Positions 1-6,085 of a DNA stretch of 6,219 bases are shown piece after piece. Below the pieces are notes generated by a model, which was not told where the DNA came from, did no database searches, and worked only from the letters and a program-made list of their open reading frames with translations. How positions within the stretch are numbered: position 1 is the first letter of the stretch; each line of letters begins with the position of its first letter. The position numbers were made by a program, and so were the translations under genes. The stretch lies in NCBI GenBank assembly GCA_035272265.1, contig DATEQV010000481.1, positions 1 through 6,219 of the forward strand, in the 5' to 3' direction. The DNA is from Acidisphaera sp035272265 (GTDB lineage: Bacteria > Pseudomonadota > Alphaproteobacteria > Acetobacterales > Acetobacteraceae).

Positions 1-266
1 ACCGGCACCAGTGCCGGCACCGGCGGGTCGGTGTTCGGCACGTCGAACAGTCCGGCGACATACGTGCGTGGCCACGAAGCCCAGTTCACTGTGCGCTGCC
101 ACGACACCCAGGTCGGGCCCCGGCTCACCGACGACGCGGCGCGCACCCCGATGAGCCCGTTGCTGATGGCGAGGCGCGACTCGATGCCGCTCTCGCGCCG
201 GATGTCGTTGCCGGTGTAGTCCAAGACCCAGCCCGGGTCGTCCGTCGGTTGCATGGCGTCCGGCAT
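1..266 (-). CDS. Glycoside hydrolase family 65 disaccharide phosphorylase, N-terminal part (cut by window edge)
   Basis: Seen: an open frame runs from an ATG at 264-266 leftwards to the window edge, 88 codons without a stop. The N-terminal pattern is that of GH65 enzymes (maltose, trehalose, kojibiose or nigerose phosphorylases): a Trp near residue 13, ESRLAISNG at residues 29-37, GVR at 40-42 and RTYVAGLFD at 67-75. The catalytic domain lies outside the window, so the substrate cannot be told. Known of the family: most members cleave an alpha-glucoside with inorganic phosphate, giving beta-glucose 1-phosphate and glucose; a few are hydrolases. No signal peptide is visible, so it is probably cytoplasmic. 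Context supports the call, because the gene directly upstream is a beta-phosphoglucomutase-like enzyme that would use the product. The start is fixed by a strong GAGGTGA ribosome binding site 6 nt upstream; a second ATG four codons in is less likely. Confidence 0.86.
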   Translation of the reverse strand, partial: MPDAMQPTDDPGWVLDYTGNDIRRESGIESRLAISNGLIGVRAASSVSRGPTWVSWQRTVNWASWPRTYVAGLFDVPNTDPPVPALVP

Positions 267-272
267 ACGCGA

Positions 273-279
273 TCACCTC
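273..279 (-). promoter_or_regulatory. Ribosome binding site of the GH65 gene, embedded in the end of the mutase gene
   Basis: On the minus strand the sequence GAGGTGA ends 6 nt before the ATG at 266. Its last three bases are the TGA stop codon of the upstream mutase gene. This is a strong Shine-Dalgarno match at good spacing. It decides the GH65 start and suggests that translation of the two genes is coupled. Confidence 0.8.
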
Positions 280-1028
280 GATGACATTGCCTGTTGCCGC
301 AATGTTCCTGCCAGCAGCGCGTCGATGTCCACTTGATCCAGGTCAGTCACCACCAGGTCGGCATGGGCCGCTTCGAGCAACGCCGCGTCATCGAGCCGTG
401 CGATGCCGAGCGTGGCCATGCCGCCGGCTCGCCCGGCCAGGATGCCGGCAGGCGAATCCTCGACCACCAGGCAGGCGGCCGGCGGGATCCCCAGGGTGGC
501 GGCGGCGGCGAGGAACAGGTCGGGCGCCGGCTTGCCGTGCGCTACGTCGTGGCCGGACAGGTCGGCGTCGAGCAGGTCGGCCAGGCTCGTGCCGTCGTCG
601 AGGCGGGTCAGCCGCATCATCGCCGCCGCGTTCTTCGACGACGAGGCGGCGGCCAGTTTCATGCCGCGCGCATGCAGCGCCTGGGCGAGGCGCAGCGCGT
701 CGGGGAACGCGGGGAAGTCGCCAGCGGCGATCATGCGTTCCAGGATGCCCTGCTTGCGCACCGCGTAGTCCTGCGCGCGGGCTGTGGCGTCCGGCACACC
801 CAGCCCCTGCAGCGCGGCGAGCGCTCCATCCATCCGTGGCTTCCCCGCCACATGGGCCTGGTAGAACGCGGTGGTGAACCGGGCGGGATCGGTCAGGCCT
901 TCCAGTGCCGCGCGCCACGCCTGCTCGTGCGGCGAGGCGAGCAGCACGCCGTCGACGTCGAAGATCACCGCCTGCAGGGTTCGTCGTGTCGCCATCGTCA
1001 GACCCGTCCGATCGTGGGTGGGCCGCAT
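273..1028 (-). CDS. HAD-superfamily sugar phosphomutase, probable beta-phosphoglucomutase
   Basis: It probably interconverts beta-glucose 1-phosphate and glucose 6-phosphate in the cytoplasm. Numbering is from the ATG at 1028. The HAD motifs are all present: DVDG with nucleophile D24 and acid/base D26, the Ser of ASSSKN (about S129), K166 in HGKPAPD, and E190/D191 in VVEDSPAG. H34 in the PHEQAW stretch fits the catalytic-loop His of beta-phosphoglucomutases, although the loop is about two residues shorter than in the Lactococcus enzyme. The cap segment AGKPRMDG (about 61-68) is typical of mutases linked to GH65 genes. At 251 aa it is slightly long for the family, and M12 (ATG at 995) is an alternative start that would put the nucleophile at residue 13, closer to normal; neither start has a strong ribosome binding site. 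The GH65 gene follows after 6 nt, so the two almost certainly form an operon. A generic HAD phosphatase is the main alternative. Confidence 0.85.
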   Translation of the reverse strand: MRPTHDRTGLTMATRRTLQAVIFDVDGVLLASPHEQAWRAALEGLTDPARFTTAFYQAHVAGKPRMDGALAALQGLGVPDATARAQDYAVRKQGILERMIAAGDFPAFPDALRLAQALHARGMKLAAASSSKNAAAMMRLTRLDDGTSLADLLDADLSGHDVAHGKPAPDLFLAAAATLGIPPAACLVVEDSPAGILAGRAGGMATLGIARLDDAALLEAAHADLVVTDLDQVDIDALLAGTLRQQAMSSR

Positions 1029-1089
1029 TCAACGTGCCCTGGCAGCCGCGCCCTTGAGAGAGCTTGGCGCCGGATGCGGCAGGGTTGCT

Positions 1090-3489
1090 ATGAGTTCTCG
1101 ACCCGCCTCGCGTTCAACTCAACAAGCATGTGGCAAAGCGATGACACGGTCTGTGCTGAGGGCGACTACCGCCTGGGTGGCGGCTGCCGCGATCGCCAAT
1201 CCGATCGCCATGGTTCCGACCGCGCGCGCCGCCGGAGGCGCCCCCACGACCGGACCCTATCGCGAACCCGCCCTCACGCTGTCGGAGGCAAAGGGGACGC
1301 AAGGCGACCGGAACGCCTCGAAGCTGTCCGACCAGGGCAGACTTTCGCTGGCGCAGAAGGTCGCGCTACTGCGCCAGAAGGTGAAGTTCGTCTTCGTGCT
1401 GTTCCAGGAGAACCGGTCCTTCGACTTCTATTTCGGCACCTATCCCGGTGCGAACGGGCTGTTCGCGACATACCAAGGGGCCAACCCGCAGGACCCGTAC
1501 GCCCAGCCGGCCAGCGCCCTGCCGGGTTTCCACTCGGTGATTCGCAATCCTGACGGCACCTATACGACGATCTCGCCGTTTCTGATCCCGCGCACGATCC
1601 AGAACAACAGCGACCAGACGGTTCAGCTCTGGCCCGAGGACACCTACTCCGTCGATCACAGCCACGCCGGCTACCTCAACGACACCCACTTCGATCCGAC
1701 CAAGCAGACGCTTCCGGCGGACGACGGCTACCCGCTGGACCAGGAAGGCCTGCGCTACGCAACCGATGCGTCCGGCGTGGCAGCCGCGTCGACGATCGTC
1801 GACCGCACCGGAGCCGCACCCACCAGCGTGCCCACGCTGCAGCAGAAGCAGAAAGCCGAGGTGGTGATCTCGCATGTCGACTGCGACACGGTTCCCTTCC
1901 TCTGGCAGTACGCCGACCGCTTCGTGCTGTTCGACAACCTGCACCAAACGGCGGTCGGTCCGTCGACGCCGAATGCGATCGCGATGATCGCCGGGCAGGT
2001 CGGCGACACCCAGTGGGTCCAGCAAGGTCCGAACGGGCAGGGCACGCCGTACGCGCAGCCGCTGACGGTGCCGAACCTGGACGACATCGGACCGTTCTCG
2101 GGCAGCGCGGCCGACACAACAGCCGTCAAGCCGCCTTACGGCCCCGACGAGTCGAAGAACCCGAACGTCGACCTGACAGGTGATTTCGCGTCGAACAATC
2201 TTCCGCCACAGGTGCCGCTGACCTTCGCCACGCTGCCGCTGTCGTTCATGGGCCGCGATGCGAAATCCGTCACCTCGGCCGACGAGAACCCGACGGTCGA
2301 TCTCGCGGAAATCCAGCGCGACATCCTGAAGGTCGCCATGAGCGATCAGGTGGTTCATTGGGGCTGGTACCAGCAGGGTTACGGCCCGGAGCCGTTCGAC
2401 GGCACGCCCATCGCCGAGAATGGCGGCGGCGTCACCTTCGGTGGCAACCCGGCGCCGGAGCACGCGTCCTACATTGTCCACCACAACGGCCCGCAGTATT
2501 TCGGCTACCTCGGCAACAATCCGCAGGTGCTGCAGCATCTGCACGGCCTGCAGCAGTTCTACACGGATGTGCGCAACCGCGCGCTGCCGCGGCAGGGCGG
2601 CGTGTTCTACGTGCGAGGTGGTTACTACAACAACGACGGCATGACGCCGGCCGATCCGAACCCGGCGGTGCAGGCGGCGACACCCGGCAACGACGATCAT
2701 CCGAACTACAGCGATGCCGGCATCTCCGAGGCGCTGATCGCGGACTCGGTGAACGCGATCGCCAACAGTCCGTACTGGAAGGACAGCGCGATCATCGTCA
2801 CCTACGACGAGACCGACGGGCTGTACGATCACGTGCCGGAGCAGTTCCGCACCTACGGGCCGGACGGCAAGCCGGAAACCGGCGGCCCGCGCATCCCGGC
2901 GATCGTGATCTCGCCGTATGCGGCGGCGCACACGATCAGCCACGTCTACAGCGAGCACAGCTCGGTCATCAGCTTCATCGACACGGTGTTCAACCTCACC
3001 CCGCTCGCCGACCTGCCGGACGAGGCCGCCGCGCGCAGCACCGGTGCTGCCACGTCGACCTTCAACGGCCCGACCGGCGCGCAGTACAACCTCGGTCCCG
3101 CCGATGATCCGGCCACGTTCAAGAACTATCCGGCCGGCATGGGCAACCTGCTGGAGGCGTTCGACGACGCGCGCCTGAGCGGCAGAAGGCCGCCGCTGCC
3201 GGCCAGCTATGCGACAATCGATCCGGCGCATCTCCACAAGCTGCCGCACTACGCGGCCGTCGGCCGCGACGGCCAGCCGAGCTACGGCTGCCAGTTCCTG
3301 CATATCACGCCGACCGACTATCCGCACGGCTACGCGGTGGGCGCCGAGATCGACCCGCCGCCGCAGGACTTCAACCCGCGGCCGACGCAAAGTCCGGGCA
3401 TGCCCTACCTGAATATCAACAACAACACCGCCACCGTCCCGGAGAGCGCGTCCACCGGCCCGTGGGACCCTGCGCCGGCTGCGCGCTGA
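1090..3489 (+). CDS. Exported phosphoesterase of the phospholipase C / acid phosphatase (AcpA) superfamily
   Basis: It is predicted to hydrolyse phosphate esters outside the cytoplasm; phospholipids or soluble phosphomonoesters are both possible. Residue numbers are from the ATG at 1090 (799 aa). Family motifs occur in order: FQENRSFD (metal ligands E107, N108), DHSH (H190/H192), GPSTPN with probable nucleophile S292, WGWY (424-427), a His pair H464/H465, DDHP (H537), TYDETDGLYDH (D573, E574, D580, H581) and EHSSV (H623). The N-terminus has an Arg-containing stretch, a hydrophobic core (AWVAAAAIANPIAMV) and a TARA cleavage site near residue 47, so it is probably Sec-exported. I see no clear twin-arginine motif. 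The ATG at 1090 has AGGG five bases upstream; the in-frame ATG at 1141 gives a more normal signal peptide (782 aa) but a poor ribosome site. About 160 residues after the catalytic core (from roughly 640) match nothing I recognise. The gene is divergent from the mutase. Confidence 0.88.
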   Translation: MSSRPASRSTQQACGKAMTRSVLRATTAWVAAAAIANPIAMVPTARAAGGAPTTGPYREPALTLSEAKGTQGDRNASKLSDQGRLSLAQKVALLRQKVKFVFVLFQENRSFDFYFGTYPGANGLFATYQGANPQDPYAQPASALPGFHSVIRNPDGTYTTISPFLIPRTIQNNSDQTVQLWPEDTYSVDHSHAGYLNDTHFDPTKQTLPADDGYPLDQEGLRYATDASGVAAASTIVDRTGAAPTSVPTLQQKQKAEVVISHVDCDTVPFLWQYADRFVLFDNLHQTAVGPSTPNAIAMIAGQVGDTQWVQQGPNGQGTPYAQPLTVPNLDDIGPFSGSAADTTAVKPPYGPDESKNPNVDLTGDFASNNLPPQVPLTFATLPLSFMGRDAKSVTSADENPTVDLAEIQRDILKVAMSDQVVHWGWYQQGYGPEPFDGTPIAENGGGVTFGGNPAPEHASYIVHHNGPQYFGYLGNNPQVLQHLHGLQQFYTDVRNRALPRQGGVFYVRGGYYNNDGMTPADPNPAVQAATPGNDDHPNYSDAGISEALIADSVNAIANSPYWKDSAIIVTYDETDGLYDHVPEQFRTYGPDGKPETGGPRIPAIVISPYAAAHTISHVYSEHSSVISFIDTVFNLTPLADLPDEAAARSTGAATSTFNGPTGAQYNLGPADDPATFKNYPAGMGNLLEAFDDARLSGRRPPLPASYATIDPAHLHKLPHYAAVGRDGQPSYGCQFLHITPTDYPHGYAVGAEIDPPPQDFNPRPTQSPGMPYLNINNNTATVPESASTGPWDPAPAAR

Positions 3490-3563
3490 CCGGCTCGGCC
3501 CGGGCACCACGCTGGCGGCGGTGATTTGCGTCGGACCACTTGAACGGCGGTCAGAAGTCCCGA

Positions 3564-3607
3564 TCTACCATCCATGCAGATGGTATTAGGATGGTAGACA
3601 GATGGAG
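3564..3607 (+). promoter_or_regulatory. Operator-like array of GATGG half-sites before the ribbon-helix-helix gene
   Basis: Seen: a perfect 9-bp inverted repeat, TCTACCATC at 3564-3572 and GATGGTAGA at 3590-3598. Inside it lies another GATGGTA at 3579-3585, which pairs with TACCATC at 3566-3572 as a 7-bp inverted repeat with a 6-bp spacer. GATGG recurs at 3579, 3590 and 3601, exactly 11 bp apart, so all on the same DNA face; the last copy covers the start codon at 3602. A -10-like TATTAG (3584-3589) and the AGGA ribosome site (3588-3591) lie within the array. Inference: ribbon-helix-helix dimers bind such short iterated sites cooperatively, so this is probably the autoregulatory operator of the gene that follows. 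A convincing -35 at 17 bp is not visible; TTGAAC at 3540-3545 is the best upstream candidate, but its spacing is poor. Confidence 0.7.
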
Positions 3608-4021
3608 AACATCCGGGAGCTGAGACCCCAGCCCGGCGGTGACAGCGAGAAGATCACCATCAACCTGGGCTATGTGGATCTCGGCCATATCGACTTGTTG
3701 GTGCAGGACGGCTTCTACTCGAACCGGACCGATTTCATCCGCACCGCAATCCGCAACCAGATCGAGCGGCATGCCGAGACGGCGAAGCAGTCGGTCGCCC
3801 GCAAGAGCCTCGATCTCGGCTTGCGCCACTACACCCGCGAGGACCTGGAAGCGCTGAAGGCACAGGGTGCGACGCTGCATATCCGTGTGCTGGGCCTTGC
3901 GAGCATCGCGGCGGACGTCTCTCCCGAACTCGCTCGCGCGACCATCGCCTCGGTTTCCGTCCTCGGCGCTCTGCAGGCCAGCCCGGCCGTCAAGGCGGCT
4001 CTGGCCGACCGCACACGCTGA
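3602..4021 (+). CDS. Ribbon-helix-helix (CopG/Arc-type) transcriptional regulator
   Basis: A 139-aa protein with a ribbon-helix-helix DNA-binding fold at residues 17-57: strand KITINL (17-22), helix A about 24-36, turn DGFYSNRTD, and helix B about 42-57 (TDFIRTAIRNQIERH). Such proteins act as dimers that insert the paired strands into the major groove. The 80 residues after it (about 58-139) contain LGLRHYTREDLEALKAQG and a hydrophobic RVLGLASIAADV segment. They are longer than in minimal CopG proteins and probably form an oligomerisation or ligand-sensing part whose function I do not know. The start ATG has AGGA 10 nt upstream. The iterated GATGG array immediately before and over the start points to autorepression. 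The PHB depolymerase-family gene follows 78 nt downstream on the same strand, so this is the likely local regulator of that esterase. It is not an obvious antitoxin, since no toxin gene is next to it. Confidence 0.85.
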   Translation: MENIRELRPQPGGDSEKITINLGYVDLGHIDLLVQDGFYSNRTDFIRTAIRNQIERHAETAKQSVARKSLDLGLRHYTREDLEALKAQGATLHIRVLGLASIAADVSPELARATIASVSVLGALQASPAVKAALADRTR

Positions 4022-4054
4022 CCGCGGCTCATCCATCGCAGCCAGCCATCGCTG

Positions 4055-4072
4055 CCCACGCCGATGCGTGGG
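4055..4072 (+). other. Perfect 7-bp hairpin between the regulator and the esterase gene
   Basis: CCCACGC (4055-4061), loop CGAT, GCGTGGG (4066-4072): a fully paired, GC-rich stem with a tetraloop, 33 nt after the regulator stop and 27 nt before the esterase start. No T-run follows, so it is not a standard intrinsic terminator. It could be an mRNA stability or processing element, or a weak attenuator that lowers esterase expression relative to the regulator. The structure is seen; the role is inference. Confidence 0.5.
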
Positions 4073-4099
4073 TAATCGTAACCTTCGAAAGCTCATGAC

Positions 4100-5392
4100 A
4101 TGAAACCCACGTTTCCGTCCGGCATGATCGAGGCGACACGCCTGACACGTGAAGGCCGGCTCCTCGAGGCCACCGCACTGATCCAGCGCATGCTGGGCGG
4201 CGCTGGCGCAGCCCCGGACACCGATCCGCCGGCGCGCCCCACGGCCGACGCCGCCACGTCGCGCGTCATCGACGTCGATCCCGATACAGGCGAGGCGGTG
4301 GCGTCCGTGGCAACGATGCGCTCGGCCGATGTTCGCGCCGCAGCCGTCCCGGTCGGCGGGACCGTCTCCACGACGGGGCTGCGACAGGTATTGCGCGGAC
4401 TGTTCCGGCCGGCGCGGCCGCGTGATGCGGCGCCCGCACCGGACGGGCTCACGCAGGCCCCATTCGTGCAAACTCCCGAGCCGATCTCGCCGGAGCCGGT
4501 CTCCGAAGGCGGGCGGTTTCTCGGCGGAACGTTCTCCGGGCCGGCCGGCCGGCTTGGCTACAAGCTCTACGTGCCCAGCGTCTATCGGGGCGAGCCCGTC
4601 TCGTTGGTCGTCATGCTGCACGGCTGCTCGCAGTCGGCCGACGACTTCGCCGCCGGCACGCGGATGAATCATCTCGCCGAGGAGCAGGGCTTTCTGGTCC
4701 TGTATCCGGAGCAGTCGCGATCGGCGAACCTGCAGAAATGCTGGAACTGGTTCAAGCCGGAGGACCAGCAACGGGATGGCGGCGAGCCTTCGCTGATCGC
4801 CGGCGCCACGCGCGAGGTCATGCGCACCTACGCAATCGATCCGCGGCGGGTCTACGTGGCCGGCCTGTCCGCCGGAGGCGCCGCGGCGGCGATCATGGGG
4901 GCGGCCTATCCCGACCTCTACGCCGCGGTGGGCGTGCACTCCGGACTGGCCTGCGGCGCGGCAAGCGACATGCCGTCGGCCTTCGTTGCCATGCGGCAAG
5001 GTGCGACCATGGAGCCGCAGTCCGGCCGCCGCCCGGACGCACAGGCGCGCGTCGTCTCGACCATCGTGTTCTATGCGGACCTCGACAGCACGGTGCACCC
5101 GCGAAACGGCGACCAGGTCATCGCGCAGGCGGCGCCGGACGACGGGTTGCAGACGGAGGTGCTGCGCGACCGGGTTCCCGGTGGGCATGCCTACACTCGT
5201 ACGGTGCATCGCGACCGCGATGGCCGGGTGTTGCACGAGCAGTGGCTGGTCCATGGGTCCGGCCATGCCTGGGCGGGCGGCAGCGCCGTCGGTTCCTTCA
5301 CCGATCCGCTCGGCCCGGATGCCTCGCGGGAGATGCTTCGCTTCTTCCAGGAGCACGCGCGCAAAGACATTCCGCCGAAATCCGCGACGTGA
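4100..5392 (+). CDS. PHB depolymerase-family esterase (alpha/beta hydrolase)
   Basis: It is predicted to hydrolyse ester bonds of short-chain polyhydroxyalkanoates or related esters; many family members are untested, so the substrate is uncertain. The 430-aa protein has an N-terminal part MIEATRLTREG... (about 9-34) typical of this family, then an Ala/Pro-rich variable stretch (about 35-125) and an alpha/beta-hydrolase domain from about 141 to 425. Visible landmarks are the oxyanion segment MLHGCSQ (H174-S177), CWNWF (214-218), the lipase box GLSAG with nucleophile S257, D329 in ADLDSTVHP and H389 in GSGHAWAGG, a complete Ser-Asp-His triad. C176 and C214 are conserved in the family and could form a disulfide. 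No signal peptide or membrane segment is visible, so it is probably cytoplasmic unless exported another way. The ATG at 4100 has only a weak purine-rich stretch (GAAAG) upstream and overlaps the stop of a two-codon ORF. It is probably regulated with, or by, the preceding ribbon-helix-helix gene. Confidence 0.88.
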   Translation: MKPTFPSGMIEATRLTREGRLLEATALIQRMLGGAGAAPDTDPPARPTADAATSRVIDVDPDTGEAVASVATMRSADVRAAAVPVGGTVSTTGLRQVLRGLFRPARPRDAAPAPDGLTQAPFVQTPEPISPEPVSEGGRFLGGTFSGPAGRLGYKLYVPSVYRGEPVSLVVMLHGCSQSADDFAAGTRMNHLAEEQGFLVLYPEQSRSANLQKCWNWFKPEDQQRDGGEPSLIAGATREVMRTYAIDPRRVYVAGLSAGGAAAAIMGAAYPDLYAAVGVHSGLACGAASDMPSAFVAMRQGATMEPQSGRRPDAQARVVSTIVFYADLDSTVHPRNGDQVIAQAAPDDGLQTEVLRDRVPGGHAYTRTVHRDRDGRVLHEQWLVHGSGHAWAGGSAVGSFTDPLGPDASREMLRFFQEHARKDIPPKSAT

Positions 5393-5448
5393 TCGGCGAA
5401 CGCCATCCCGTGCGCCGGCGTTGGTCGGCGGACGCCATCGCGCGCACC
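5393..5448 (+). repeat. Imperfect tandem direct repeat, 32-bp period
   Basis: The 24 bases at 5393-5416 recur at 5425-5448 with 20 identities; mismatches are at 5399, 5408, 5411 and 5414 of the first copy. The shared core is ACGCCATC. It starts immediately after the esterase stop codon, in a stretch (5393-5479) with no gene I can support. Each copy can also fold locally through GGCG/CGCC-type pairs, but no T-run follows, so I do not call a terminator. Confidence 0.45.
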
Positions 5449-5479
5449 CGGGGTCGTACAGGACCACACACGGGCCGGG

Positions 5480-5716
5480 TCAGGCAGCCGCCACTGCCTC
5501 CAGGAGGGCTGCAACGCGGTCGGCGAGCTGGGCGCCGCTGACCGGCTTGCGGAGCAAGGAGAACGAGCCGCCGACGGCGCCTCCGACGGCGAGCGCCGCA
5601 GCGTCGCCTGCGTAGCCGGTCAGCAGGATGGCGGGCAGCCGCGGCCTGCGGTGTTGCGCCTCGCGGATGAGGGCGATCAACCCGGCAACACCGGATCTCC
5701 CGAGGATCCTCTTCGC
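5480..5716 (-). pseudogene. 3' remnant of a response-regulator receiver domain, probably from a hybrid histidine kinase
   Basis: Seen: a minus-strand frame, open from after a TGA at 5717-5719 to a TGA stop at 5480-5482, encodes the end of a receiver domain. It has LIREAQHRRPRLPAILLTGYA (beta-4 with its conserved Thr), then SLLRKPV with the conserved Lys after beta-5, then the final helix QLADRVAALLEA. Known of the family: this style of C-terminus closes hybrid sensor kinases in many alphaproteobacteria. Missing are the acidic pair of strand 1 and the phosphorylated Asp of strand 3, and no other frame upstream restores them. Homology fades near 5685-5700 and the frame is blocked at 5717. The only in-frame start of note is a TTG at 5680, in the middle of the fold. 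Inference: a truncated, non-functional leftover of a larger gene, probably cut by rearrangement linked to the mobile DNA to its right. Confidence 0.75.
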
Positions 5717-5719
5717 TCA

Positions 5720-6085
5720 TCCGTATCCCGCACCGGGTCGGCGGCGACGGCGCGCAAGACCAAGACCTACACCGCGTCAGCCGAAAGGCTGGCCGGTATA
5801 AGGCAGTGAATGGCTTGCGCTGGCTGGGGGACCTGGACCCTATGGACCAGGGAGCCGAAGCAGATAAATCAGGCACTTACGGGTAGCGTCGCGAGGCACT
5901 TTGTAGCACCAAGTTGGATTACCAACCAAGCGGCTCGTCCGCGATCCGAGCGACTGGAGGCTGAACCGGCCTCCGGCTCCTGAGCAGGTTGTATGCCTGG
6001 AGACCAAGAAGGTTCCAGCTCTGAAGGCACGGCGGCTACGGCGGATTTTTCGTTTCGGACTTTGTTCCGTAATAGAAGCCAGAGG
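5720..6085. other. Gene-free segment with several hairpins, possibly imported
   Basis: No reading frame on either strand resembles a known protein; the minus-strand frames through here look like chance ORFs. The segment reads as visibly less GC-rich than the genes to its left. It carries a run of local inverted repeats: CCTGGACC/GGACCAGG (5832-5851, one A-A mismatch, loop CTAT), GTTGG/CCAAC (5913-5926), GCTCG/CGAGC (5933-5951) and GGAGGC/GCCTCC (5956-5974, extendable to 5954-5976 with a G-U pair). Short CCTG/CAGG pairs follow. It could be a decayed mobile-element or intron fragment, or a structured RNA. I could not match it to a group II intron domain V, a tRNA or another RNA family. Confidence 0.4.

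Noticed and set aside
1064..1091. Possible promoter TTGGCG / TGCTAT before the phosphoesterase
   Set aside because: The -10 matches only half the consensus and would overlap the ATG at 1090, so it is too weak to annotate.
294..1553. A 419-codon plus-strand frame opposite the mutase and running into the phosphoesterase
   Set aside because: It overlaps two well-supported genes in other frames and has a Gln/Arg/Gly-rich shadow composition.
1366..3510. A 714-codon open frame on the minus strand opposite the phosphoesterase
   Set aside because: It is antisense to a gene with intact family motifs, is rich in Arg and Val as expected of a GC-rich shadow frame, and shows no recognisable domain.
4055..4080. 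Intrinsic terminator after the regulator gene
   Set aside because: The stem is good but it is followed by mixed sequence rather than a T-run.
3551..5467. A 638-codon open frame on the minus strand spanning the regulator and esterase
   Set aside because: Both plus-strand genes have clear motifs. This frame is low-complexity Arg/Gly/Ala sequence typical of antisense shadows.
5298..5876. A 192-codon minus-strand frame across the receiver remnant
   Set aside because: It is in the wrong frame for the receiver motifs, overlaps the esterase 3' end, and resembles no protein.
5861..5930. A possible tRNA-adjacent attachment site, because of the stretch reading TAAGTGCCTGATTT on the minus strand
   Set aside because: No tRNA T-loop or acceptor structure and no integrase are present, and the resemblance is too loose.
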